Positions 23,283 to 34,330 of a stretch of 64,000 nucleotides of DNA are shown one piece after another. Source of the DNA: Diphasiastrum complanatum (Eukaryota > Streptophyta > Lycopodiopsida > Lycopodiales > Lycopodiaceae); NCBI GenBank assembly GCA_029204225.1, contig CM055111.1:45147255-45211254 (forward strand), in the 5' to 3' direction. Made by a program: the position numbers and the translations under genes. Each line of letters begins with the position of its first letter. The stretch's first letter is position 1. Below the pieces are notes generated by a model that saw only the letters and a program-made list of their open reading frames with translations, made no database searches and was not told the DNA's origin.

Positions 23283-24590
23283 TACCAAAATACGATGGCT
23301 CATCAGATCCCATCCGATTCCTCCAGATCTATGAGCAAGCTTGTGAAATCTACGACGAACGGACACCTGCGGAGAAGTTGGTGTGTTCCCCACGTCCTTA
23401 TTGGCAGTGGCTCAGGATTGGTTTTTCAACCTGTCAGAGGAAGCAGTTAAAGTGGCTCTCTTTACGCGCTTTAAACCAAGAAAGTTCCTAGAAGACCCGT
23501 TCCTCCTGTTGAACAAAGTCAAAATGGGAAAACGAGAAAGGGTCAGGGACTATATTGAGCGGGTCAAACACTTACGATCCAAGTGCAGTGTAGCCCTAAC
23601 TCTCGATCATGCGGTGATCATGTGGTTCCTAGCCGAACTACCACGAAGCATCAGAAGAGAACTGAAACGACGGGAGCAATACGCTACTCTGCAAGAAGCT
23701 ATGGAAGATGCCATCAGGGAAGAGGATGAGGGATCTGACGACGAATATCCATCCACCCACACCCCTACTCCCTCGTTAGCATCATCATCATCAACCGCAT
23801 CTTCTCTATCCACAGAACTGTTGTTGGAGCAAATGACGAAATTACACAAATAGCAGATGGAGCAACTTACGGCGTACTTTGACCAAAAACTGAAGGCCTT
23901 ACAGGGAGCTGGCAGTAACGCCATGTCAACCGGAACCAAACCAGCTGTAGTATCCAAGATGAGAAAATGTACGGTATTCAGTGTGCACACAAAACCATAC
24001 AACGAACGAGTGTCCAATCCTAAAGCAAAATCTGAGACTGACACATAGATTCTGCCATCTGTGCAATGCAACATCGCACGATATGGCATTTTGTCCGTTC
24101 AACCCCCAGATTGTTCAACAGAAGAGAAGTCCTTATCAGACTTCTTATCCTTACCATCAAGGGGCACCAAATCAACACAGCGTACGGCCTTACCTGCTCC
24201 ACCACGGCCAGCCAATCAACAAGTGGCCCATGTAAACCTGACAGCAACGGAACCAGAGATGCAAATGCCACCTCAACCTGAGCAGCAGCAATAGTACGAA
24301 CCGGATGAACCATTTATGGATCCTGCCATAAATGAATATGTCACGGCCTATGCAGCTCAAACTGAACGTCAAGGAGGAAGAAATTATGGCTGCTACGGAT
24401 GCGGCAAAGGACACAGAATTGCAAAATGTTCCTACAAGGGACAATATACATCCTTCTACCGAAAATGTGGTTATGGACATTATTTCAATAATTGTCCATT
24501 TAAACCTGGAACCAGTGCACCTCTTAACTTCATTGCAATACAGCAACCAGCAGTTTCAGCAGGGATGCCATCGAAAGGATGACAATTCCA
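23283..24590 (+). pseudogene. gag: D gag with several zinc knuckles, broken
   Basis: Gag begins near KYDGSSDPIRFLQIYEQACE and reads WFFNLSEEAV, KMGKRERVRDYIERVKHLR, ELPRSIRRELKRR. This is the capsid fold region of gypsy Gag. TAG stops at 23851 and 24046 and a frameshift near 23960-24000 break it. Downstream there are up to four CCHC-type knuckles: a partial CTQNHTTNEC, CHLCNATSHDMAFC (CX2CX4HX4C), CYGCGKGHRIAKC (CX2CX3HX4C) and a fourth whose first Cys is Tyr. Knuckles bind the RNA genome. Confidence 0.8.
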
Positions 24591-25015
24591 CGCTCCTGTG
24601 TTAGCGGTTACGCGAGCGCAGAAGAGAAAGGAAGTGGCTCCACCACCATCATCGGTCACTGACGACCAACCCTCAACTTTCGCGCCATATCCAAATGTGA
24701 GGGAAGAAAGAAGACAGTACCAGAAAATAAGACACTAGATATAGAAAGCACAAGCAGAGGAAAAAGAGCAAGAAAGAGTTAATGCCACAGAACCTCCAAT
24801 TGGCGTCGAACGGGAACCGCAAGCGGGCTCACCAATGCGCACTGATCAAAATGATCGGTTACACCAACGTGAACCACCTTTTCACATGGTGGAGCCTGAG
24901 GAACCACGCACTGAAAGGCTCATACTTTTATTGTCAAGGGCCAAAGCGGATGAGGAGCCAGTAGTACCTGAGCCCATATATTGTATGGGCTAGGAAGAAA
25001 CAAGTAACATAGAAG
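24591..25015 (+). other. D gag-RT junction, protease not found
   Basis: This is where a gypsy element usually has the aspartic protease. I read acidic, Gln/Glu-rich broken frames and no DTG or DSG protease motif. The protease appears deleted or unrecognisable. Confidence 0.5.
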
Positions 25016-25640
25016 TTGCAGAAGCTGATGGATGCAAATTTCATCTATGAAATCGAGCACACGGAATGGGTATCACCAATAGTTACAGTACCCAAGAAGA
25101 ACGGAAAAATGTGGATTTGTGTGAATCTGAAGGCGCTAAATGCAGTCACGAAAAAAGATCATTTTCCTTTACCATTTACGAAAAGTGTCCTTGATAGAGT
25201 AGCCGGCGCCGAGGCCTACAGTTTTCTAGACGGCTTCAGCGGCTACAACCAGGTGAAGATAACCCCCCAGGACCAGCACAAGACAACATTTGCCACGGAA
25301 TGGGGAACCTATGCCTCTAAAGTGATGCTATTCGGACTTTGCAATGCGCCAAGCACCTTCCAACGAGTCATGCAGGCGGCATTCAAAGATTTCTGCAAAA
25401 AAATTTGAAAAATTTCTTGGACGATTTGTGCGTGCATGGACCAAACTCATAACACTTATCCAACCTGGAGAAGGTGTTACAAAAATGCTGCGACTACCAG
25501 AGCTCCCTGAATCCAGAAAAATGTCAATTTTGGATAACACATGGCTTGATTCTTGGCCATATACTGTCAAGAAATGGGATCGCCACAGATCTATCAAAGA
25601 TCTGGATCATTATTGATCTACCACCACTGGGGACGATCCA
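25016..25640 (+). pseudogene. pol: D reverse transcriptase
   Basis: Seen: VSPIVTVPKKNGKMWICVNLKALNAVT (gypsy RT motifs), FPLPFTKSVLDRVAGAEAYSFLDGFSGYNQ (catalytic Asp) and GLCNAPSTFQRVMQ. After a frameshift near 25395-25410, the active-site region reads FLDD in place of the usual YxDD. SSLNPEKCQFW and LGHILSRNGI follow. The N-terminus upstream of 25016 is in broken frames. Confidence 0.85.
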
Positions 25641-26274
25641 CGAAGTCTATATCTTCATGGGTCATGCTAACTATTATAGGATCTTCATTCTTGATTTTGC
25701 GGAGTTAGCTCGACCAATTTACAAACTCACAATGGATCCACATTGGAACAAGGAAGCCCTAAAGGCTTTCCAGAAGCTTAAAGATGCATTGGTTTTAGCA
25801 CCAATCTTACGCCCACCCAATTGGTCCATTGAGTCTCACATGCATACAGAGGCATCAAAGTATGCAGTTGGAGCAGTCTTAACCCAGCCAGGTGAACACA
25901 AAAAGAATTTTCTAATCCAATTTGCAAGCCGACAGCTCAGTAATACCGAAATGAATTATTCAACCACAGAGCGAGAAGCACTGGCAATGATTTATGCGGT
26001 TAAGAAATTTTGACATTACCTGATGGCCACACATTTTGCTTTTTATACGGAACATCAACCCTTGCTCTATCTCATTAATAAAACTTGCAACATCGGGAAA
26101 ATCACCAGATGGCTACTTCTGTTGTTGGAATTCAATTTTTGGATAGTAGTTTGCAAGGGAAAACAACATTACATGGCAGATCATGTATCACGAATCAAGG
26201 GGAAGGAGATTGCAACCCAACCCGACGATGAGCTAGCAGATGCTGCCTTATTTTACATGGACACAGTACCATAA
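25641..26274 (+). pseudogene. pol: D RNase H
   Basis: Seen: HANYYRIFILDFAELARPIYKL (connection), then HTEASKYAVGAVLTQPGEHK, in which the first catalytic Asp is Glu, NYSTTEREALAMIYAVKKF with the Glu, and CKGKQHYMADHVSRI with the last Asp. One TGA at about 26011 separates two long open frames. I see no second, archaeal-type RNase H. Confidence 0.82.
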
Positions 26275-26545
26275 TGGGCTGCCGACATTGTTGAATATCT
26301 AATGCGGGGCCAACCAAACAAATCACTACCAAAGGCGAACAGCAAAAATTGATCTTGAAGACTAGACTTTATTAGTTGATTGTCGGCCAGTTATACCGAA
26401 GAGGACCAGACAAAATTCTTCGGTGGTGTATTCTTCCTCATGAGGCCACCCAGATCATTTCGCTTTCACATGAAGGCATGGGTGGGGGCCATTTTGCATC
26501 CGACATTACAGTTCGCAAGATCCTGCAACAGGATGTTGGTGGTCA
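26275..26545 (+). pseudogene. pol: D integrase zinc-binding region, frameshifted
   Basis: The HHCC N-terminus can be read as SHEGMGGGHFASDITVRKILQQD at about 26467-26535. It is shifted relative to the core that starts at 26546 with the KKCDVCQR pair of Cys. A stop at 26272-26274 separates it from RNase H. Confidence 0.75.
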
Positions 26546-27520
26546 ATGATTCATAAGGATACGGAGGAATACTTAAAAAAGTGTGATGTGTGCCAAAGGG
26601 CGAGAAGGCCAATGAGATTGAATTATGACCTACTGCACCCGGTCTTAGCCCAAGCACCATTCAAAAAGTGGGGATTGGATTACATCGGTCCAATTCACCC
26701 TGCGGCAAGGAGTTCTCAGGCTCGATACGTAATCGTAGCCACAGACTACCTCACCAAATGGGTCAAAGCCAAGGCAGTAAGAGTAGCTAATGCTAGGACC
26801 ACTGCCAAGTTCCTTTATGAAAATAATATTGTACGCTTCGGATGCCCGATAGAGCTAGTCAGTGATCGCGGAAGCCATTTCATCAATGAGACCATCAAGG
26901 TCCTGTTGGAGGAATTCCTCGTGATCCACAGAACCAGTACGCCTTATTATCCTTGTGGTAATGGGCAAGCTGAATCATCCAATAAGATCCTGTGTAGCGT
27001 GCTCACGAAAACAGTTGAAGCTAGCAGATCAGATTGGGAACATAAGTTGCATGCTGCACTGTGGGCATTCACAGCATATAAAGGAAGCATTGATCAAACA
27101 TCCTTCCAATTGGTATATGGTCAGGATGTTGTGATGCCAATAGAGCTTTTAGTTCCTTCATTAAGGATTGCCACCACGCAACATCTTAGTAAGTCCAAAT
27201 CTCTACAGGTATGCCATGAAGCTCTGCATAAACTCTGTGAAATATGCTTACTAGTTGTGCATGCATTAGCAGCTGAAAAGGAAAGACGCAAAGCATGGCA
27301 TGATCGCAGGTTACAAAAGAAGGATCTTTGTTCTGGAGATCTGGTCCTGATGTATAGAACCAAGGCGATCAAAGGGAAATTAAAACTCATAGGTGAAGGT
27401 CCCTATCGGATCAAGGAAATTCTTAATCATGGAGCCGTGAACTTAGAAAAGTTAGATGGGACACCATTCGATACACCCATCAACGGTAGCCAGTTGCACA
27501 AGTACTGGACACCACAATGA
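26546..27520 (+). CDS. pol: D integrase core and C-terminus, open frame
   Basis: This inserts retrotransposon cDNA into the genome. The 324-codon frame starts just before the CDVCQR zinc ligands. It has the D-D-E catalytic residues in WGLDYIGPIHP, LVSDRGSHFIN and NGQAESSNK, and a C-terminal DLVLMYRTK...GEGPYRIKEI (GPY/F) module ending LHKYW. It is the longest unbroken coding stretch in D. The upstream half of the HHCC motif is out of frame, so the whole protein is not made as it stands. Confidence 0.9.
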   Translation: MIHKDTEEYLKKCDVCQRARRPMRLNYDLLHPVLAQAPFKKWGLDYIGPIHPAARSSQARYVIVATDYLTKWVKAKAVRVANARTTAKFLYENNIVRFGCPIELVSDRGSHFINETIKVLLEEFLVIHRTSTPYYPCGNGQAESSNKILCSVLTKTVEASRSDWEHKLHAALWAFTAYKGSIDQTSFQLVYGQDVVMPIELLVPSLRIATTQHLSKSKSLQVCHEALHKLCEICLLVVHALAAEKERRKAWHDRRLQKKDLCSGDLVLMYRTKAIKGKLKLIGEGPYRIKEILNHGAVNLEKLDGTPFDTPINGSQLHKYWTPQ

Positions 27521-28612
27521 GATAGATCCATATTGGTGGGGGCACGTTATGAAAAGCTAATCTGCCAAGCCATCACCACTAGATCTAAGAAGATCACACC
27601 AAATCAAGCTGAATCCATCAGATTTAGCCAGATCCGACAAGATCGGAGAAATCCATCAGAATCCAAGAAGGATCCAGATCCAGATAGGATCAAGAAGGAA
27701 GCAGATCAGAAGGAAGCAGATCACCAAGTATCCATCAGAACTTCCAGAGAACTACCAACAGTCAAATCAAACCTGGATAAAGCTGATTACCAGTTTACAA
27801 AAGTTAAAAATCAGAAAATCTTGAGATCTCATCAAGAAAAACAAAAAACACTCTTAAAGAGTATTTTTTCATGATTTTTTGAGACCCCCTGGTAGATATC
27901 TCTTGAAACTTGGACAGTCACTAGATCTGACCCATATGCATCCATGAAAATCTTTGCAAGAGTTCCTGATGGAGTAATCACCATTTTCTAGTGTGTGCGA
28001 GGGTTTCCAGAAGCTGAATTTTCAGAACCCTCGCAGAGCATCAAGATCAACTTACCGACCCTCGCAAGGTGCCTAAATGGAATCAGAGCAGTGAAATTAG
28101 CCTATCTACATGGTCTGATCTTGAAAATCCAATCACACGAACAAGTTGTGCGAGATATCACTTCCTATGAGAGTTGAACCCTCGTAGACAGCCCGAACCC
28201 TCGCAGAATCTTCGCATTGTAGTCAAATCACCTTCTGAACTCTCGCAGACTTCCCTGAGGTCTTAGAATTTTGTGAAAAGGTGTCTGCCAAAATTTGGGT
28301 GGAACTGAACAAGGGAAAGTGGATTTCACCTAATACGCACTCTAAATTCCAATATATAAGGGCTGAATTCGAGTCATTTGTCACCTTTGATGGCGAAGCT
28401 CTGTCAAAATTTACACTAAAATTACCAAGTTCTCCGTTTGCAACCAAACTTCCTACCAGCTATCATCCGATCATACTAAACACCGATTTGCGCTCTGAAC
28501 TACACTTCTTGTCATCCAACACTCGTTATTCACAGTTTTCTGTCGTTTCCACACCTTTTTCCATTTTCCACCATTTTTCCTACTTTTTTGACCTCTAATC
28601 ATCACTGCTAAC
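27521..28612 (+). other. D post-integrase noncoding region
   Basis: Mostly AAG/ATC-rich and repeat-like. It contains several AACCCTCGCAGA words like those in the leader, including a perfect 10-bp hairpin TGCGAGGGTT/AACCCTCGCA at 27996-28035 with a 20-nt loop. I see no supported gene. Confidence 0.6.
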
Positions 28613-31600
28613 ATGGACTCCTCATCCTCTGAAGACTCTGGCACCAAACAGGTGATCCAGCGTGACATCCCCGAGGCCACACGGATTTGGCCTCTACCCT
28701 CTGACGCTTTGATCCAACCATCGCTGTAGACAGCCAGCCGGCCCACTTCTAGAGGCAATGGGTTTTTACTCGGCGCTTTTCCATTCTGAGATTAACATGG
28801 GCCTCGCCCTTCACGCTTATGCCACCTGGGACGAGAAAAAGACTCGTTTCTACTTCTTGTACCAAGGTACCACGTACAAGGTCAAGATTATCGTAGACTC
28901 GATGGTCACCATTGGCATTATGTCTGGTGATCATCAGCCCATCTCCCATCGCCACGCCAAAACTCTGATCAAGCCTTTCGTCACCCAAACTGCACCGTAA
29001 TTCCCAATTCAGATTAACAATGGCTACCTGATAGATGCTATCACGGAACCCGTCATTCAGACGGCTGCACATCTGTTAAATAACTTTCTAATTATTTCAA
29101 CATTTTGCAAGGACACAATCCAGTCTAAGCTGCTGAGTCAGATAGTGGAATCCTTTCTGGAATTTTCTAGCCCCTCCATTGTGTCATACGACTGGCATAG
29201 CTTCCTTATTCATGAACTAACCCAACAACCGTGAGCGTATCGCAGCAGGCCCCCTGTTGTGTAACTTTGTCTTTGCACTTCTCGAGGAAAAAGTGCATGG
29301 TTTCCAACGCTCATCCCTTTTGTCTACCCTCGTGCCACATACTAACCTTTATCCGCCATCTCAAACATCCACCTTCTCCCAACCTGTAGTTATTAACACA
29401 ACGGCCAGCAAACGAATGCGTGGCACTGCCTCTACATCCACATCTCCACCTGGTACCCGAAGATGCACCTCCACTGCCGCACTTACCACCCCATTAACCA
29501 CTGCCACTTCTTCTTCCATGCAACCCCCCACTCCGATCTCTGTTGTCACTACCTCTCTTCCTGTTCCATCCACATCTGTTTCTATGTCCACCCTCGTTTT
29601 CTCTGTTGATACAATTCCTATCTATGTTCCGTTATCCACTACTCCGTCCATTACCATCACATCCTCCATTACTCCTGTCGCAACCGTTGCTTCCATTCTG
29701 TTCAATCCTTCTAATTCACAATTGTCTCCAGACACTCTGGCGTGGATGCAACTCATCAATTTTTCACCCCCACACTAGACCCTTTCTACTCCACCTTCGC
29801 CTTCTTCCATACTCCACACCACCCTTCAATTCTCCTCTGTTACTTCCACCCTCTCGTTCGGACAAACCGTCCTCACCCCTATTTCCACAGTTGTTCTCAG
29901 ACCACACTTGCTTCGTCACCAAAGGTTGTCAAGGGCAACCAACCATTGTCTGATGACGCATTTATTCAAACAGTTTTCGTACCATCGCCAGATCGGACTG
30001 ATCCTACCACCCTAGATGGCATCAAGTCCAATGAGAACCTAATCAAAGATAATGACGACGGTATTCCACAAGTCGTCGGGGCCGATACAACACAAGCCCC
30101 TATCAGTGCCAGTGTATCGGTTGCTCCCGTAGACCTAACAACGGCGTACCAGACTCTGGGAAAATACATCCTGGATGCGGTAGTGGCCAAAGCTATTTTG
30201 GAAAGCAGGGTACTACACTTGGCGATGAGTAATACACAACTGTGAACAGACCTCACCAAGCTTCAACACAAATTGATTTTGACGTAACAACATGAACAAG
30301 AAGGCACCAGGAGATTGCCAACCTACAGCATAAGGAGGAGGGCCTCAACAAATATATCCAAAGCCTCTCCAAAACGCTGACAGAGGCCTCCACAAATGCG
30401 CGGGAGCTTCAATCTGAAGCATCCCAACGGCTTGCCCCCATCCAGACGCAACTAAACCTTTTGGAAGTAGAGAATACGTGTCTGGGGACGGAGGTCAAAG
30501 CCCTACAAGATGAAAAGCTCGTCTGGTTAGCTAAATATGCACCAGACTCAAGGCCACTTTCTCAATCTGAAATGAATCTTCTTCGGCATCATGTGCAGGT
30601 ATATAGTCAAACCTTAAATAGCTACCAGGCAGAGTTCAATAAATATCGGACAAGCGCAACTCACGAGCTCGCCCAGGCCAAACAAGCCCTCAAGGCATGC
30701 CAAAAGTTCATGGACACAAAGGCCCAGCCCACCCCCGTGGTAATTCCACCACCATCGATTTTTTACGCTGCACAGGCCAGTACCAGCCAAGACCAAAGCC
30801 AGCAGGCATCAGGGGGATTTAACCAAGATCAAGGGTTTGAAGGCCAAGATCAAAGGCAAATAGATACGGCTGTTGAGACGCGAGACTAGGGCCAAGGCGC
30901 AGCTACCAGCCAAAGCCAAGCCACATCATCCAGAGGTTTGCGCACGATATCTGCCAACCGGGCCTTTCGAAGACCCAAGTCCGTGGAGGAGAAAATCAAT
31001 GAATTCTTATCAAAGTATCCCCACGAGTCATCAAGAGGCGGCTGAAAGATATTGTTTTCAGCTCAGACCATAAAGGGCAAAGAACTGCAAGCATTACCCG
31101 CTCTCCAACCACAACCAGAGTGGCGTCAGCAATTGTTCTAAAGAGACCATGCGGCCATCAGGGCCTACGTGATGAGTCCACAACAATTATGGGTGAACGC
31201 GCACTTTCTGCCATGTACACGAAGATCCAAATGGGCGGAATGTGGCACCACTCTGGACAAGATCACACTTCATAATTTTAATTGGCCGATCATACAGTCA
31301 GAATATGGGTGGACTACGGATGTAGATGTCAGAAGGGCTCTCACCGTGTTCGCCAACCATTATATCAATTGCCCTGATCCAACAGTCCGCGTGGCAGCCA
31401 CTTACGCCCGGGACTTAGAACATCTAATGGGGATCGAGACTAGATGGGACAATTTTCTCCCATCCATATTCTTTGACGTTAATAAGGCACTACCTTCAGA
31501 CAAAGTTGAAGATCAGCTGCCAATCGCTTGTGTGTATTATCGAGCTGCGCTTCTGGGCGATCCATGGACACGCAAATTTCAAACATGGGTTGACCAAGAT

Positions 31601-31693
31601 TGGCTGCGAGGAGTCCACAAGTCCCTTCACACGCCCAAGGACTTGAAGAAACTGGACCGCCTCAACTTCATGGAGGACGTCACCACCTCTTGA
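28613..31693 (+). pseudogene. D 3' coding region of unknown function, broken
   Basis: Long open frames without a recognised domain lie between integrase and the 3' LTR. From 28613 an ATG opens MDSSSSEDSGTKQ; a TAG at about 28727 and shifts follow. 29257-29778 is Ser/Thr/Pro-rich. About 30300-30890 is Gln-rich with heptad-like leucines, possibly a coiled coil. 31169-31693 is a compact, Trp- and Arg-rich 174-codon frame (WVNAHFLPCTRRSKWAECG, YYRAALLGDPWTRKFQTW). Athila-type elements can carry an env-like ORF here, but I see no clear signal peptide or membrane segment. Function unknown. Confidence 0.5.
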
Positions 31694-31774
31694 TCCAGCA
31701 AAGGTGGGCGAAGAAAACGCTATACTAAACCGACAGAGTGCCGAGGGACCGGCACTACTTCAGGCCATGGGTCC

Positions 31775-32581
31775 TGTTGGGGGTATTCCCAACAAAGTGT
31801 AAATAAATAAAATCATCGAATAAAATGTTGCGAGGGCATGGCATCCTATGTGTATAAGTCCATGGCCCAATGAGCATGCAAGTAAAGTTGTAAATAAAAT
31901 AATAGACATGGGCCCTTTGTAATTGAAATAAAACTTGAGGCCCAAAGTCAATTCTAAACTTAGAGTTTACTTTTTAGAGTTGGGTCCAATTTTGGACTCA
32001 CATGAATCTTGTGATTTCCAATGTACTTTTTGTGGACCCTTGGATCAAGTTGGGTCCAAGATGAATGGATAGGATCAATGTGAATATCAACCAATAGGAT
32101 TGAGGGGCAAGGGCCTTCCCCATTTTATAAAAAGGCACCATTTGTACACTATTTTCATGCTTAATAGAGAGGAGGAGACCATTTTGAGAGCTCAAGCATC
32201 CTCATTTGCTAATTAATCTTGCTTATGCTATTGTTGTGATTGTTGTTATTTTCATTTTCCATGCTTTTTGGTATGCTAGTAAGGTTTTTCCATAAGCAAT
32301 GACATTGAGCATTTGAGCTAACCTCCATCTCATCTCTCTCTCTTTATCTCTTCTCTTCTCTCTTCCTTTCCTTTTCTATCCCTTTCCTTCACCCAAATCA
32401 TGATGAATGTTAGAGTAGAGGAGTAGAGTTAAGGGAGAGTAGTGTTAGTGGTGAATAGAGTTAGGGAGGAAGTAGAAAACTAACTAAAATTAGCATCTAT
32501 GCATAGTTAGGTACCTATCCAGTGATCTAACCCTTGTTGACAAGTGGGAGGGCTATACTACGCAAGATCTTCGACCCTACA
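31775..32581 (+). repeat. D 3' LTR
   Basis: It starts with the palindrome TGTTGGGGGTATTCCCAACA and ends CCCTACA. The next base already belongs to the gag region of element E, with no visible target duplication. Confidence 0.88.
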
Positions 32582-34330
32582 GCCATGCTTGCTTGACTCT
32601 CTTGTCTGTCCAGGTATTCATGGTATGCCATAACCTGACAACTTTCCTCAACAGTCAATATCAAGGATTTAGGACAAGGCTTTGTCATTGTAGGCACTGG
32701 TGCTTGCTGTATTTGAGGCCTATTTGGGCTTGGATTTCCTAGATTTGGCCTTTGAAGAATGGATATACCCCGAATTGGCGTTGATTTGGGGGTCTGTTGA
32801 ATTGTGGAACAATTAGACTTTGGTTGAATCTTGTTCATTGAGGGGCAATCATTAACTTTAGTCTTCTTTTGGTCATTGCACTTCCCCGTTGAAGGCTGCG
32901 TGATTGCACTTTTCCTTGGATCTTGTGCTAAATTGCCTTCTCGTCGTTCCGTTGACACTAGGCCCCTTTGTAATTCATCACTAAGAATTCTTTGCATTGA
33001 TTGCGCCAAGAGCTTGGTAAAATCCGCTGGACTTCGTCGGTTGCCAATTTTTTGACTTCCTTAGTTACCATTGGTGTGATGGATTCTATCATCTCTGTCT
33101 TCTGTGATGGTTTTACTTGTTTGCCCGAGGGTGTCTTTGCGTCCTTTTGGGACTTTTGCCAGATTGTCTTCTTCCTCACTCGTTTCATAACCTGGTGGCA
33201 CTAGGATTTTTCTTTTGTAGTACGTTCGAGGTGGAAGGGTCACCACAGATGCATGTCGGTCTACATAGGCCAAATGCCTCCTAGCTATTTGTGAATTTCT
33301 CATCGAACAATCTTGGCATGGATGATTAACTCCGCATTGTGAACACAAGGGATCAAATGTTGACGGATCTCCTCAATGTGGACATTCAGCATGGCGGTGT
33401 TTTCCTCCACATGCATAGCATCTTACCGAGTGCAATACGCCATCGCCTCTAAGTTGATAGGCATACACTGGTAATAGATTTCCCTTATAATCCTCCACAA
33501 AATAGACTGGTAGGCTGTTATGGTCCTCCATGGAGTTCGGTGACATGCAAGAGGATATAACCAAAACTTCTACCTTGCCACTGTTTGTTGAAGAAACTCG
33601 TGATTTAGATGGATCAATCTGACATCCATCCGTCTGGTGAGCTCCTTGTTGGCTTGATTCTGCTTCTGATCATTGAACCGCTGGATCTTGTTGTCGACGA
33701 ACTTGTTGCTCTTTATTTTGTCCTTTTGATAAGCATGGATTCTTGATTGGACACCTAGTACTTGGATGATCTCCAAATCAGAAGGTACATTCATCCTTTT
33801 CAAGAAACTTAATAGAGCGAGCATAAGCTTGCTGATAGCTTGAAGTGCATGGTTCTTGGTCTTCCGCTGCACTTGATCTGCTTGACCTTGCTGCACTTTG
33901 TTGCCTTGCATGGGGTTCCATTCTTGTTGGATCATCACTCGTTGTCGATCTTTGTTCCTCTGATTCCCCATCTGGATAGAGAAAATCCTTCTTCCTGAGT
34001 GAGATTTCCATCAAGGCAGCATCCTTACAAAGTTGTGCAAGCAACGCATAGGATGATAACTCTTCAATACCAGATCTGATCCTTTTGGGCAGTCCAGCAT
34101 AGTATTCTGCCATGATGATCTGTTGGGGAATCGGGGGATCACAATCCTTCACTAGATGATAGATCCGATAGGTGTAGTCTCGGATTGTTTTAGCAAGGAA
34201 CTTTTTTAATTTCGATAATCCTACAAGGGCGGTCTCCATAGTTCAGCACTAGAATGTCGCAAAGTATCTGGTTGGTGAATTGCTTCAAGGTTTGCTCAAT
34301 GACTCTAGTGTTCCAACCTTTTATTTATTT
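32582..34330 (-). pseudogene. gag: E gag, broken
   Basis: The capsid region reads LKKFLAKTIRDYTYRIYHLVKD and MAEYYAGLPKRIRSGIEELS (33990-34239). Two zinc knuckles of CX2CX3HX4C spacing follow: CYACGGKHRHAEC at about 33375-33430 and CSQCGVNHPCQDC at about 33310-33350. The tail is Pro/Gln-rich to 32582, where D begins. Frameshifts divide it into at least five parts. Protease is missing. Confidence 0.78.

Larger units (their letters stand above)
21065..32581 (+). mobile_element. Ty3-gypsy element D (Athila/Tat-like)
   Basis: LTRs at 21065-21874 and 31775-32581 are very similar. The primer site TGGCACCGTTGCCGGGGA, the order gag-RT-RNase H-integrase, and an integrase with a GPYR block mark a chromovirus-unlike gypsy of the Athila/Tat type. 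The element is about 11.5 kb. It has a long structured leader and about 4.2 kb between integrase and the 3' LTR. The first 20-odd bases of the left LTR differ from the right one and no target duplication is visible, so its left edge is damaged. Confidence 0.88.

Noticed and set aside
23607-24089. 160-codon minus-strand frame
   Set aside because: Opposite strand of D gag; no motif.
24020-24546. Minus-strand frames opposite D gag
   Set aside because: Shadows of the zinc-knuckle region on the other strand.
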